DNA from: Phaeobacter bryozoorum
Lineage (GTDB): Bacteria; Pseudomonadota; Alphaproteobacteria; Rhodobacterales; Rhodobacteraceae
Length of the DNA stretch: 64,000 nt
Assembly (NCBI RefSeq): GCF_041893525.1
Contig: NZ_CP169068.1
Strand: one strand, 5' to 3'
The position numbers and the translations under genes were made by a program. This document shows, piece by piece, positions 1 through 8,787 of this stretch. Under the pieces are notes generated by a model. The model did not search any database. It saw nothing but the letters and a program-made list of their open reading frames with translations, and was not told the DNA's origin. Positions within the stretch are counted from its first letter, which is position 1; each line of letters opens with the position of its first letter.

Positions 1-2
1 GG

Positions 3-764
3 CAGGTGTTGCAGACCCGTCATCTGAATGCACTGCTGCATGGGGCTGCGGGCACCGATGACGCTGAGTTGATCAACATCTCAACTCTTCGCTCCATGCA
101 GCAGGCCTATTATGCGCCTGAGAACTTTGGGCATTTCGGTCTCGCCCTGCGCAACTATGCGCATTTTACCTCACCGATCCGCCGCTACGCCGACCTTATC
201 GTGCACCGGGCGCTGATTTCAGCCCATGGCTGGGGCGACGACGGTTTGGCGACCTCCGAAATTGAGCGGCTGGAGCAGATCGCCACCCATATCTCCGAGA
301 CTGAGCGGCGGTCGATGATGGCGGAACGGGACACCACCGATCGTTATCTGGCGGCCTATCTGGCCGAACGGGTCGGCAATGAATTCGAAGGCCGGATCAG
401 CGGCATCGCGCGCTTTGGCGCTTTTGTGAAACTGGACGAAACCGGGGCTGATGGCCTGGTGCCCGTCCGGTCCATCGGCCGGGAGTTCTTTCACTTTGAT
501 GCCGAGGCGGGAACCTTGATGGGCTCCGATACCGGGTTGATCATCGCCATCGGCCAGCGGGTGAAGGTGCGATTGGCACAGGCGACCCCGGTGACCGGTG
601 GGTTGGAGCTTGAACTTCTGTCTATCGACGACAAGCCGATGCCTGCGGGGGGTGGCAGCGGACGCCGCAGCCCGGCCGGGCGCTCGGTGAAACGCAAATC
701 CGCCAAAGCAAAGGCCAAGCGCAGCAAGATCAAGCGCAAGGTGGAGAGAAAGCGCCGCAGCTAA
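3..764 (+). CDS. rnr: Ribonuclease R, C-terminal part (gene starts before the window)
   Basis: This is the 3' end of a 3'-5' exoribonuclease that degrades structured RNA. The first residues carry the end of the RNB catalytic domain, with the signature HFTSPIRRYADLIVHRAL. An S1 RNA-binding domain follows (GRISGIARFGAFVKL onward). The protein ends in a lysine/arginine-rich tail (KRKSAKAKAKRSKIKRK) typical of RNase R. The frame is open to the left edge, so the true start lies outside. About 250 of the roughly 750 residues usual for the family are present. RNase R is favoured over RNase II because of the long basic tail. Confidence 0.93.
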   Translation, partial: QVLQTRHLNALLHGAAGTDDAELINISTLRSMQQAYYAPENFGHFGLALRNYAHFTSPIRRYADLIVHRALISAHGWGDDGLATSEIERLEQIATHISETERRSMMAERDTTDRYLAAYLAERVGNEFEGRISGIARFGAFVKLDETGADGLVPVRSIGREFFHFDAEAGTLMGSDTGLIIAIGQRVKVRLAQATPVTGGLELELLSIDDKPMPAGGGSGRRSPAGRSVKRKSAKAKAKRSKIKRKVERKRRS

Positions 765-788
765 CAGCGGCGCGCCCCTTGTTAGGCG

Positions 789-1235
789 CTAGTTGAAACG
801 GTCCGGGTCAACCCGGGTCTCACCGGCTACGGTCGTGGAGGCATGATAGGTCAGCGCGTGACGGATCAACCAGCCGTGGCGCAATGGCTCCACATCTTCG
901 ACCCGGTCGAACAATACGCCGCGGGTCCCGTCGAATTTGTCCCAGGCTGGATAGCGACTGGCAAAATTGTCGATCACTCTGCTCTGGCAGTGAACCAGCA
1001 GGGCGAATCGCGCGTGCTTCGATGGTCCCAGCCGCAGCGGTGTTCCAAGCCCGGAGCGCGCCGCCGCATATGACGGTTGACCCCATTTCAATGTCTCGGC
1101 CACCGCCCCGACCTCCGGGGCATTCTCTGCAACCTCAAAGATCAGCTCCCGCAGACGCAACAGGCCTTCGCGCGCGTCCGGGGGGGCTTGATCAAAGACG
1201 GCAGCGACTTCGGCGCTGGCAAAGGGGCGTATCAT
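789..1235 (-). CDS. DUF1801 domain protein
   Basis: A 148-residue cytoplasmic protein of the DUF1801/YdhG-like family. The sequence has the family pattern of an N-terminal helical part, then VAETLKWGQPSYA and a central region ending FDGTRGVLF. The biochemical role is not established for this family. The start at 1235 is supported by an AAGGAG ribosome site a few bases upstream. It is divergently transcribed from the WYL-type regulator at 1322, which may control it. It converges on the end of rnr. Confidence 0.75.
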   Translation of the reverse strand: MIRPFASAEVAAVFDQAPPDAREGLLRLRELIFEVAENAPEVGAVAETLKWGQPSYAAARSGLGTPLRLGPSKHARFALLVHCQSRVIDNFASRYPAWDKFDGTRGVLFDRVEDVEPLRHGWLIRHALTYHASTTVAGETRVDPDRFN

Positions 1236-1281
1236 ATCCGTTTGGCTCCTTGATGAATGGTCTCTCTGTTTTAGCGGCGCG

Positions 1282-1326
1282 TGATGACAGAAACCGTCAT
1301 TAGAGTTAGAGAGTATGAGACATGTC
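1282..1326. promoter_or_regulatory. Candidate operator region between DUF1801 gene and WYL regulator
   Basis: The divergent intergenic region holds an inverted repeat ATGAC-N7-GTCAT (1282-1298) and a perfect palindrome AGACATGTCT (1317-1326) that covers the regulator's start codon. Either could be bound by the adjacent YafY-type regulator for autoregulation. No binding data are available from sequence alone. Confidence 0.35.
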
Positions 1327-2056
1327 TCGATCTCATCGTCTCTTTCAGCTTATGCAGTTGCTGCGCCAGGGTGCCGGTCCTCATACCGCCGCCGGACTGG
1401 CGCAGGATCTGGGAATTTCGGCCCGCAGCGTGCACCGGGACATCGCAACCCTGCGCGAGATGGGGGCGATTATCGACGGAGAGGCAGGCTATGGCTTCAC
1501 CCTGATCGAAGACAACGCATTGCCGCCCATGGGGTTTCGCGACACTGAATTGGAAGCGCTGGTTCTGGGACTGCGCGAAGTTCAGCAGATCGGCGATCCA
1601 GAACTGGCGGATGCCGCCGCCGAGGCCTTGCGAAAGTTGCAGGCCAGATTGCCGGACCGGCAGGCCCACAGGCTGCGCCATGCTGTCCTGTCAGCCTATC
1701 GCTTTCAGAGGCCGGAGCCGCCGGGTATTGCGCTGGCGGATCTGCGCCGTGCCACATGGGACGAGGTCGAGGTCCTGCTGGACTACTGCGATGCCAAAGG
1801 CGCGGTCACCAAGCGGCAGGTGAAACCGCTCGGTCTGGTCTATTTCGATCGCTCCACGGTGCTGATCGCCTGGTGCGGGCTGCGCGATGATGTGCGGGTG
1901 TTTCGGGTGGATCGGATTGCCGGGTTCGAGGCGACAAACATCAGCTTTCGCCCGCAACGCGTCCCGATGCTGCGGGATGCGCTGGCCCAGATGCGGGCCG
2001 ATCGTGTCCCCTGCGGGCCAGTCCAAACCGCAGCCCCGGATCCGCCCGAGGCTTGA
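1322..2056 (+). CDS. YafY-family transcriptional regulator (HTH_11 + WYL)
   Basis: A 244-residue DNA-binding regulator. Residues 1-60 form a DeoR-like helix-turn-helix (DLGISARSVHRDIATLREMG). The C-terminal half is a WYL-type ligand-sensing domain, with KQVKPLGLVYFDRSTVLIAWC and RVFRVDRIAGF as its core. WYL regulators often sense nucleotides or other small ligands and act as repressors. It is divergent from the DUF1801 gene, its most likely target. The extreme C-terminus is proline-rich and unremarkable. Confidence 0.85.
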   Translation: MSRSHRLFQLMQLLRQGAGPHTAAGLAQDLGISARSVHRDIATLREMGAIIDGEAGYGFTLIEDNALPPMGFRDTELEALVLGLREVQQIGDPELADAAAEALRKLQARLPDRQAHRLRHAVLSAYRFQRPEPPGIALADLRRATWDEVEVLLDYCDAKGAVTKRQVKPLGLVYFDRSTVLIAWCGLRDDVRVFRVDRIAGFEATNISFRPQRVPMLRDALAQMRADRVPCGPVQTAAPDPPEA

Positions 2057-2146
2057 TCCCGGCAGATCGGCAAACCTCCGCACATCCCTTCAGCGGCGCT
2101 TTGTGGGAACCTGCGATGCGGGTAGACTGGCAGCGAGCAGAAAAAA

Positions 2147-3553
2147 ATGAGGTGTAAGATGCGATACGATCTTGGCGCCCGAAGGCAGATACTCCTGAAA
2201 ACGGCGATGGTTGCGGCATTGATGATGACCGCTGTTGGCGCCCAATCCAGCCCGCCGGCTGCAACCGGACGACAGGTGGTGGAGGGGGCGACGTCGCAGC
2301 CGCCGCAGGTCTCCCTACGACCGATTGCCCGCCCGGTGGCTGTTTCGGCTGTGACGGAGCCGCGATTGCGACCTCGGACGCGCCCGCTACAGCAGACAAC
2401 GGCAGCGGAACAGCCCAGCGTTTCGGCCGCCAAGCAGCGCGCTTTTCAGGGCTGGATAACGGCCTTTCATCCCCGGGCACGGGCCGAGGGGCTGTCACAG
2501 GCCACTTTGGACCGTGCGTTTGCTGATGTGAGTTTTGACCCGGATATTGTGCAGCGGGATGGCAATCAGTCAGAGTTTGTCACTCCTATCTGGACCTATC
2601 TTGAGCGCGCGGTTTCCGAGGCGCGGATCGACAACGGCAAGGCGGCGCTGCGCGACCATGCGCAGACGCTGGCACGAATCGAGGCCCGCTATGGCGTCGA
2701 CAAGGAAGTCGTTACGGCTGTTTGGGGCATGGAAAGCAACTATGGCCGGTTTCGTGGGGAGCGTGAAATCATCCGTTCGCTCGCCACATTGGCTTTTGAC
2801 GGGCGGCGCGGGGCCTTCTTTGAGAGCCAGCTGATCGCCGCCTTGAAGATTCTTCAGGCTGGCGATGTCTCCCCGCGTGCCATGACGGGCAGCTGGGCAG
2901 GGGCCATGGGGCATACGCAGTTCATGCCGACATCTTATCTGGCCTATGCCGTGGATTTCACCGGGGATGGCAAACGCGATATCTGGTCGGATGATCCCAC
3001 AGACGCGCTGGCCTCAACCGCAGCCTATCTCAAGCGGTTTGGCTGGGTAAAAGGTCAGCCATGGGGGCTGGAGGTCCGACTGCCAGTCGGTTTCGACTAT
3101 GCGCAGGCGGATCGGAAGATCGCCAAATCCGCAGAGAGCTGGCGCAGGCTGGGCGTTACCCTTGCAGATGGCAGCCCCTTGCCCGACCATGGCGAGGGAG
3201 CGCTGCTGCTGCCCGCAGGCGCGCAGGGCGCAGCCTTCATGGTCTATCGAAATTTCGCGGCCATCGAACGTTACAATGCAGCCGATGCCTATGTTATCGG
3301 CGTGGGTCATCTGAGCGACCGGCTGCGGGGCGGTGGTCCGATTCTGGCCAGCTGGCCGCAGGACAGCCGCCCCCTGACCTACAAGGAGCGGCGCGAACTC
3401 CAGCAGCGGCTGACAGGGGCGGGATATGGCACCGGCGGCGCGGACGGGCGGATCGGGCCAAAAACCCGCGCCGCCCTGCGCGCCTATCAACTGGCGATGG
3501 GTCTGACACCCGATGGTCACCCCTCGCTCACGGTATTGAATCGGCTGCGCTGA
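2147..3553 (+). CDS. Lytic murein transglycosylase, MltB-like with peptidoglycan-binding domain
   Basis: A 468-residue periplasmic enzyme that cleaves the MurNAc-GlcNAc bond of peptidoglycan to give 1,6-anhydro ends. A hydrophobic signal segment lies near residues 16-33, followed by a proline-rich linker. The MltB/SLT catalytic domain spans about residues 100-390; the catalytic Glu sits in VWGMESNYGRF, and GAMGHTQFMPTSYL is the family signature. A PG_binding_1 repeat closes the protein (GRIGPKTRAALRAYQ). Starts at 2147 and 2159 are both possible and differ by four residues. It converges tail to tail with ubiB, only 5 bases apart. Confidence 0.88.
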   Translation: MRCKMRYDLGARRQILLKTAMVAALMMTAVGAQSSPPAATGRQVVEGATSQPPQVSLRPIARPVAVSAVTEPRLRPRTRPLQQTTAAEQPSVSAAKQRAFQGWITAFHPRARAEGLSQATLDRAFADVSFDPDIVQRDGNQSEFVTPIWTYLERAVSEARIDNGKAALRDHAQTLARIEARYGVDKEVVTAVWGMESNYGRFRGEREIIRSLATLAFDGRRGAFFESQLIAALKILQAGDVSPRAMTGSWAGAMGHTQFMPTSYLAYAVDFTGDGKRDIWSDDPTDALASTAAYLKRFGWVKGQPWGLEVRLPVGFDYAQADRKIAKSAESWRRLGVTLADGSPLPDHGEGALLLPAGAQGAAFMVYRNFAAIERYNAADAYVIGVGHLSDRLRGGGPILASWPQDSRPLTYKERRELQQRLTGAGYGTGGADGRIGPKTRAALRAYQLAMGLTPDGHPSLTVLNRLR

Positions 3554-3558
3554 CGGCC

Positions 3559-5097
3559 CTAGCCGAGCGCAGCCGTAGCAAAGGCAATGGCCAGTCCCAG
3601 CCCCAATCCGCAAAGACCGGGCACAACCCAGCCGGACGCCCCTTGGCGGCGTCGGCTTCGGTCGTCGTTTTCATGGGTCTGCGCGATCAGCGCCTGTTCG
3701 ACCAGCGCGGGCAGGCGGGGGCCGAAGCGCGCCATCACCTTGGCGGTGCTCATCAGATCGCCGACCACCGCGCGCGGGCCGATGGATTTTTTGATGTAAT
3801 CCTCAACCACGGGGCGCGCTGAATTCCAGATATTGATATGCGGATCCAGCGACCGCGCCACGCCTTCCACCACCACCATGGTGCGTTGCAGCAGAATCAG
3901 CTCGGTGCGGGTCTCCATGCCAAAACGTTCGGTCACCTCAAACAGGTAGTTGAGCAAGCGACCCATTGAGATATGGGTGGCATCCATGCCAAAAATCGGC
4001 TCGCCCACGGCGCGCAACGCACGGGCAAACTCATCGACATCGCGGTCGGCCGGTACATAACCGGCCTCGAAATGCACCTCGGCCACCCGCTTGTAATCAC
4101 GCTTGATGAAGCCAAAGAGGATCTCGGCGTAGACGCGGCGGGTGTATTCGTCGATGTGACCCATGATGCCAAAATCATAGGCGATGATATCGCCATTGGC
4201 GGCGACCTTCAGGTTGCCCTGGTGCATGTCGGCATGGAAATAGCCGTCGCGCAACGCATGGCGCAGAAACAGCGATAGCACGCGCTCCGCCAACACCCGG
4301 CGATCGTGGCCAGCGGCATCCAGCGCGGCATTGTCGCCAAGTGGGAGCCCATCGGCCCAGCCCAGTGTCATGACGCGGCGGGCCGAGTGATTCCACAGGA
4401 TTTCCGGCAGCTGAAATCCGTCGTCATCCTTGGTATTGGCGGCAAACTCCGAGGCTGCCGCGCTTTCCAGTCGCAGGTCCAGCTCACCCTGCACCACGCC
4501 GTCGAAATGCTTGATCACATCCATCGGCTTGAGCCGCCGCGCGCCGGGCGCAAACAAATCGGCGATCCGTGCGGCAAAATAGAATGCGTCCACATCCTTG
4601 CGGAAGGCGCGTTCGATGCCGGGGCGCAGAACCTTCACCGCCACTTCGCGACCGCTCTCGACGAGCCTTGCGCGATGGACCTGCGCGATGGAGGCAGCCG
4701 CAATCGGTTCGCTGAATTCGGAATAGATATGCTCGACCGGCTGGCCCAACTCGTGTTCGACCTGTGCCATGGCTTCGGCGCGGGAAAACGGCGGCAGCTT
4801 GTCCTGTAGAACGCGCAGCTGTAGCGCCAGATCGTCACCGACCACATCGGGTCGGGTCGATAGCACCTGACCGAACTTAATGTAGGCAGGCCCCAGCGCG
4901 GTCAGCGCTCGGGTGGCGGGCGGCATCGAGGGATCGCCCTTGTAGCCGAGCCATTTGAACGGCCAGCCAAGGGTGCGGGCCAGAATACGCAGCGGTTTCG
5001 GCGCCTCGAAAGCATCAAGCACCACGTTCATGGCGCCAGTGCGCTCAAAAGTGGCGCCTGTGCGGATCAGGCGGATAATATTGTGGGGTCCACGCAT
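3559..5097 (-). CDS. ubiB: UbiB, atypical kinase required for ubiquinone synthesis
   Basis: A 512-residue ABC1/ADCK-type protein that supports ubiquinone biosynthesis, probably through ATPase activity at the membrane. Visible family marks are the KxGQ motif (YIKFGQVLSTRPDVV), the Ala-rich AAASIAQVHRA loop, the invariant Lys in VAVKVLRPG, and the HADMHQGN and DFGIMG catalytic and metal motifs. Two hydrophobic stretches at the C-terminus (GLCGLGLGLAIAFATAAL) anchor it. It follows ubiE in the same direction with 3 bases between, so the two form an operon. Confidence 0.95.
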   Translation of the reverse strand: MRGPHNIIRLIRTGATFERTGAMNVVLDAFEAPKPLRILARTLGWPFKWLGYKGDPSMPPATRALTALGPAYIKFGQVLSTRPDVVGDDLALQLRVLQDKLPPFSRAEAMAQVEHELGQPVEHIYSEFSEPIAAASIAQVHRARLVESGREVAVKVLRPGIERAFRKDVDAFYFAARIADLFAPGARRLKPMDVIKHFDGVVQGELDLRLESAAASEFAANTKDDDGFQLPEILWNHSARRVMTLGWADGLPLGDNAALDAAGHDRRVLAERVLSLFLRHALRDGYFHADMHQGNLKVAANGDIIAYDFGIMGHIDEYTRRVYAEILFGFIKRDYKRVAEVHFEAGYVPADRDVDEFARALRAVGEPIFGMDATHISMGRLLNYLFEVTERFGMETRTELILLQRTMVVVEGVARSLDPHINIWNSARPVVEDYIKKSIGPRAVVGDLMSTAKVMARFGPRLPALVEQALIAQTHENDDRSRRRQGASGWVVPGLCGLGLGLAIAFATAALG

Positions 5098-5100
5098 GGA

Positions 5101-5808
5101 TCAGATCTTCCAGCCGGAGTGCAGCGCAGCGATTCCCAACGACAGGTTGCGGTATTTGGCATTGGCAAAACCAGCCGCGCGCACCATCGACAGAAAGGTC
5201 TCCTGATCGGGGAAGTTGCGGATCGATTCGACCAGATACTGGTAGCTGTCATAATCGTTCGCGATCATCTGCCCCATGCGGGGAATCACGTTGAAGGAAT
5301 AGAGGTCATAGGCCTTTTGCATGGCCGGGTTCGGCAGCTGGCTGAACTCAAGCACCATCAGGCGCCCTCCCGGCTTCAAGACACGGTAGGCTTCATTCAG
5401 GGCTTCCTGAGGGCGGGTGACGTTCCGAATGCCAAAGGAGATGGTGTAGACATCAAAGCTATTGTCCTTGAACGGCAGCGCCATGGCATCGCCGGTGACC
5501 CAATCCAGGCTATCGGCCATCTGCGCGGCTTCAGCGCGTTTGCGTCCCTCTTCCAGCATCGGGGCTGTCAGATCGAGCACCGTAGAGTGGCCATAGCCTG
5601 CGCGCTTCAGAAACCGGAAGGAAATGTCACCGGTCCCGCCGGCAACATCCAGCAGTCGCTGGCCGGGGCGCGGCGACAGCCAGTCCATCATCGCATCTTT
5701 CCAGATACGATGAATTCCCATGCTCATGACATCGTTCATAACGTCATATTTTGAGGCGACCGAGTTGAACACGCCCTGCACGCGCCCTGCCTTCTCCGAC
5801 TCGGGCAC
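5101..5808 (-). CDS. ubiE: UbiE, ubiquinone/menaquinone C-methyltransferase; N-terminus interrupted
   Basis: An SAM-dependent C-methyltransferase of ubiquinone synthesis. The SAM motif LLDVAGGTGDISF, the UbiE motif FGIRNVTRPQEAL and the C-terminal SLGIAALHSGWKI are intact. The open frame begins at a GTG (5808), 235 codons long. Conserved N-terminal residues normally found in the family (THFGFETV) are encoded in the same frame upstream of that GTG. An in-frame ATG at 5853-5851 would start the usual protein, but codon 3 is TAG (5847-5845). Either the protein reinitiates at GTG, or the TAG is a sequencing or real nonsense change from GAG. It is divergent from mutM. Confidence 0.9.
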   Translation of the reverse strand: MPESEKAGRVQGVFNSVASKYDVMNDVMSMGIHRIWKDAMMDWLSPRPGQRLLDVAGGTGDISFRFLKRAGYGHSTVLDLTAPMLEEGRKRAEAAQMADSLDWVTGDAMALPFKDNSFDVYTISFGIRNVTRPQEALNEAYRVLKPGGRLMVLEFSQLPNPAMQKAYDLYSFNVIPRMGQMIANDYDSYQYLVESIRNFPDQETFLSMVRAAGFANAKYRNLSLGIAALHSGWKI

Positions 5809-5958
5809 GGTTTCGAACCCGAAATGGGTGGTATCTTCAGATCTCTAAGTCATGCGGCTTGCCGTTTGTTGTGTGTCGCCCCAGTTATAGGGCGCTGGAA
5901 GGGCGGTACAATGCGGCCCTTCGGCCCCATGTTGGTGCAATGTGTCAGGAGGGATGTA

Positions 5959-6810
5959 ATGCCAGAATTGCCCGAGGTCGAGACGGTGCGCCGCGGATTG
6001 TCCCCCGCGATGGAGGGCGCGGTGATCGAAAAGGCCACTGTAAATCGCCCGGATCTGCGCTGGCCCTTCCCGGAGCGTATGGCGGAACGGCTGACAGGCC
6101 GCCGCGTCAATGCGCTTCGGCGGCGATCAAAATACATCCTGGCCGACCTCGACAGTGGCGAGACATTGCTGGTGCATCTGGGCATGTCGGGCCGCATGAC
6201 GGTATCTGGGGATCCCTTGGGACAGTTTGTTCATGATCATCCGCAGGCGCAGAAACATGATCATGTGGTCTTCGATATGGATAATGGGGCGCGCATCACC
6301 TTTAACGATCCGCGCCGGTTTGGCGCCATGGACCTGCTGGATACGGCCACGGCGGATGAGCACAAGCTGCTGGCAGTTCTGGGACCGGAACCGCTGGGCA
6401 ATGCCTTTCACGAGGATCATCTGATTTCTGCCTTCAGGGGGCGCAATACGCCGGTGAAATCGGCGCTGCTGGATCAGGGAATCATCGCGGGTCTCGGCAA
6501 TATCTATGTCTGCGAGGCGCTTTTCCGCGCGGGAATATCACCGCGGCGCAAGGCCGGGCAGATCGCCGCGCAGCGGGTTGCCACCCTGGTCCCGATCATC
6601 AAGGAGGTCCTGGCAGACGCCATCAAAGCGGGCGGATCATCGCTCAAGGATTTCCGACAAGCTGATGGAGAACTTGGATATTTTCAGCACAGCTTTGATG
6701 TATACGGCCGCGAGGGAGAGCCCTGCCGACGCGCCGGATGTGACGGGAGCATTGCGCGGCTAGTCCAGTCCGGGCGATCATCCTTCTACTGCGGCAAATG
6801 CCAAAGATAG
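5959..6810 (+). CDS. mutM: Formamidopyrimidine-DNA glycosylase (Fpg/MutM)
   Basis: A 283-residue base-excision repair enzyme that removes 8-oxoguanine and nicks the DNA by beta,delta-elimination. The start at 5959 is set by the obligatory N-terminus MPELPEVETVRRGL, where Pro2 is the catalytic nucleophile, and by an AGGAGGG ribosome site just upstream. The helix-two-turn-helix includes LLDQGIIAGLGNIYV. The C-terminal zinc finger has four Cys (CRRAGC and YCGKC). It is divergent from ubiE; this pairing is common in alphaproteobacteria. Confidence 0.97.
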   Translation: MPELPEVETVRRGLSPAMEGAVIEKATVNRPDLRWPFPERMAERLTGRRVNALRRRSKYILADLDSGETLLVHLGMSGRMTVSGDPLGQFVHDHPQAQKHDHVVFDMDNGARITFNDPRRFGAMDLLDTATADEHKLLAVLGPEPLGNAFHEDHLISAFRGRNTPVKSALLDQGIIAGLGNIYVCEALFRAGISPRRKAGQIAAQRVATLVPIIKEVLADAIKAGGSSLKDFRQADGELGYFQHSFDVYGREGEPCRRAGCDGSIARLVQSGRSSFYCGKCQR

Positions 6811-6873
6811 CTTGATCGCGAGGTGTCGCGTGATAATGACTTTCCCTGAACGGAACAATCGAAAGCGAATACC

Positions 6874-7650
6874 ATGGCCTATGAGACGATCAACGTCGAA
6901 GTGCAGGACCACGTTTGCCAAATTAAACTGAACCGGCCCGAAGCGTTGAACGCGCTCAACTCCGAGCTTTTGAGTGAACTTTGCACCGCCCTGGAAGAGG
7001 CCGATGCCAGCGACAAGGTGCGCTGCATTATCCTGACCGGGTCGGAAAAGGCCTTTGCCGCCGGCGCCGATATCAAGGAGATGTCGGAACAGAGCTTTAC
7101 CGAGGTTTTCTCGAACAATCTGTTTGCCGATGTGAACGACCGTATCAGCGCGATCCGCAAGCCGATCATCGCAGCTGTGGCCGGCTACGCACTGGGCGGC
7201 GGCTGTGAGCTGGCCATGCTCTGCGATTTCATCATTGCGGCAGATACTGCCAAATTCGGTCAGCCCGAGATCAATCTGGGCGTGATCGCCGGCATTGGTG
7301 GCACCCAGCGCCTGACTCGTTTTGTGGGCAAATCCAAATCCATGGATATGAACCTGACCGGTCGTTTCATGACCGCCGAGGAGGCAGAGCGCGCCGGGCT
7401 TGTCTCTCGCGTGGTGCCCGCCAAGAAACTGCTGGATGAGGCGACGGCCGCTGCCCACAAGATTGCGGAGAAATCCCTGCTGACGGCGATGGCCGTGAAA
7501 GAAGCGGTGAACCGCAGCTACGAGCTGCCGCTGAACGAAGGCCTGCTGTTCGAACGTCGTGTGTTCCACTCGATGTTTGCCACCGAAGATCAGAAAGAGG
7601 GCATGGCTGCCTTTCTTGAAAAACGCGAAGCCCAGTTCCGCGACAAGTGA
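6874..7650 (+). CDS. Enoyl-CoA hydratase/isomerase family (crotonase)
   Basis: A 258-residue crotonase-fold protein that probably hydrates trans-2-enoyl-CoA in fatty acid or amino acid breakdown. The oxyanion-hole region AFAAGADIKEM and the signature VAGYALGGGCELAMLCDFIIA are present. Both usual catalytic Glu positions are kept (GGGCELAM and FGQPEINLGVIAG), which favours a true hydratase. It starts at ATG 6874. A strong terminator follows at 7671. Confidence 0.9.
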   Translation: MAYETINVEVQDHVCQIKLNRPEALNALNSELLSELCTALEEADASDKVRCIILTGSEKAFAAGADIKEMSEQSFTEVFSNNLFADVNDRISAIRKPIIAAVAGYALGGGCELAMLCDFIIAADTAKFGQPEINLGVIAGIGGTQRLTRFVGKSKSMDMNLTGRFMTAEEAERAGLVSRVVPAKKLLDEATAAAHKIAEKSLLTAMAVKEAVNRSYELPLNEGLLFERRVFHSMFATEDQKEGMAAFLEKREAQFRDK

Positions 7651-7670
7651 CCGACAGCATCGAATGAATG

Positions 7671-7701
7671 AAAACGGCAGGCCCTGGGCCTGCCGTTTTC
7701 T
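7671..7701 (+). terminator. Rho-independent terminator after enoyl-CoA hydratase
   Basis: A perfect inverted repeat (AAAACGGCAGGCCC and its complement, two bases longer counting the A/T pairs) closes on a very short loop and runs into TTTTCTTG. It lies 20 bases after the stop codon. Confidence 0.85.
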
Positions 7702-7931
7702 TGCTTAACCTTATGCAGAATGACTGCGCGTGTCCGTGCAGATGCGGATATTCCGACGGCCACTCACCAGCGCGGACGAGGTGGCTTGCATTCCGTCGGT
7801 TTTGACGCTACTACCCGCCGCCATACATGCGCGTGCAGCCCGCTTGGCTAGAATCACACCGGTGGATCGGATCCGGGTTCGGCTGGCATTGCGCCTATTG
7901 AAAACACGAAACCAAAGTTAGGTCCTACATC

Positions 7932-8195
7932 ATGGCAAATTCGCCTCAGGCAAAAAAGCGCGCCCGTCAGAACGAGAAACGCTTTGCTGTCAACAAAGCC
8001 CGTCGTTCGCGCATCCGTACCTTCCTTCGCAAAGCTGAAGAAGCTATCGCATCCGGCGACAAAGAGGCAGCCGCTGCAGCCGTGCGCGCAGCTCAGCCCG
8101 AGCTGATGCGTGGCGTGACCAAAGGCGTCTACCACAAGAACACAGCAGCGCGGAAAATCTCCCGCCTGACAGCGCGCGTCAAAGCGCTGGGCTAA
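7932..8195 (+). CDS. rpsT: 30S ribosomal protein S20
   Basis: An 87-residue, strongly basic small-subunit protein that binds 16S rRNA. The N-terminus MANSPQAKKRARQNEKR and the C-terminal HKNTAARKISRLTARVKAL match the S20 family over its full length. It lies just upstream of dnaA, as in many Rhodobacterales. A terminator follows at 8271. Confidence 0.96.
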   Translation: MANSPQAKKRARQNEKRFAVNKARRSRIRTFLRKAEEAIASGDKEAAAAAVRAAQPELMRGVTKGVYHKNTAARKISRLTARVKALG

Positions 8196-8270
8196 TCGGG
8201 TCTTTCGTAGGCGCCTGCTGATTCCATCGCACCCGCGTTCAGCGGCCCCTCGACAAGCCGGAAAAAACAC

Positions 8271-8298
8271 AAAGGCGTCGCGTTCAGCGGCGCCTTTT
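8271..8298 (+). terminator. Terminator after rpsT
   Basis: The inverted repeat AAAGGCG...CGCCTTTT with a GC-rich loop lies about 75 bases after the rpsT stop. The T-tract is short. Confidence 0.65.
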
Positions 8299-8787
8299 GC
8301 ATTTTGGTCACAGCTGGTGCGGTGGTTGCGGGCGCAGGGGATTCTTTGTCCCCAATCCCTGAGTCAACATCATAGTTTCGTTGCTGCCACCCCTCCCGAA
8401 TTGCTACCACTGTTACAGCAATTCACTCGCTGGGGGGACAGGCTGCTCGCGGTATCCTTGATGGGACTCAAGGAGGCTGATTGTGCTGGTACACAGGTAT
8501 TTTGATACACCGTGCACCACGCTCCTGCTGTGTTTCTGGATCTATCCAGACGGCGGGCCTGTTCCAATTGTGTATGTATTTGGTTCGACCATTCGACCGC
8601 TGCAAAGCGACTTGCCGGTTGATTTAGACGCGATCCTGAACTTTGCCTTCTGCAAGGCAGTGCTGCCCAAACTATGGGTCAGTACACACATCCGTTGTGC
8701 GTGAACGTCGTCTGGGATTGGGCCAGGCTGGGGATGAAACAAGAGGCCAAATAAGGGCCGATGCTATTGGGACGCGTGAGGCGCAGA
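8299..8787. other. Non-coding interval upstream of dnaA
   Basis: About 490 bases without a convincing gene; the short open frames here have no family features and no ribosome sites. It should hold the dnaA promoter. I looked for DnaA boxes (TTATNCACA and its complement) and found no convincing cluster, so I do not call an origin here even though the gene order around it is origin-like. Confidence 0.6.

Noticed and set aside
7730..7921. 63-codon open frame before rpsT
   Set aside because: No ribosome site or family features. It lies in the rpsT promoter and leader region after a terminator.
8542..8742. Small open frames upstream of dnaA
   Set aside because: No homology or ribosome sites; both strands give similar short frames, as expected by chance.
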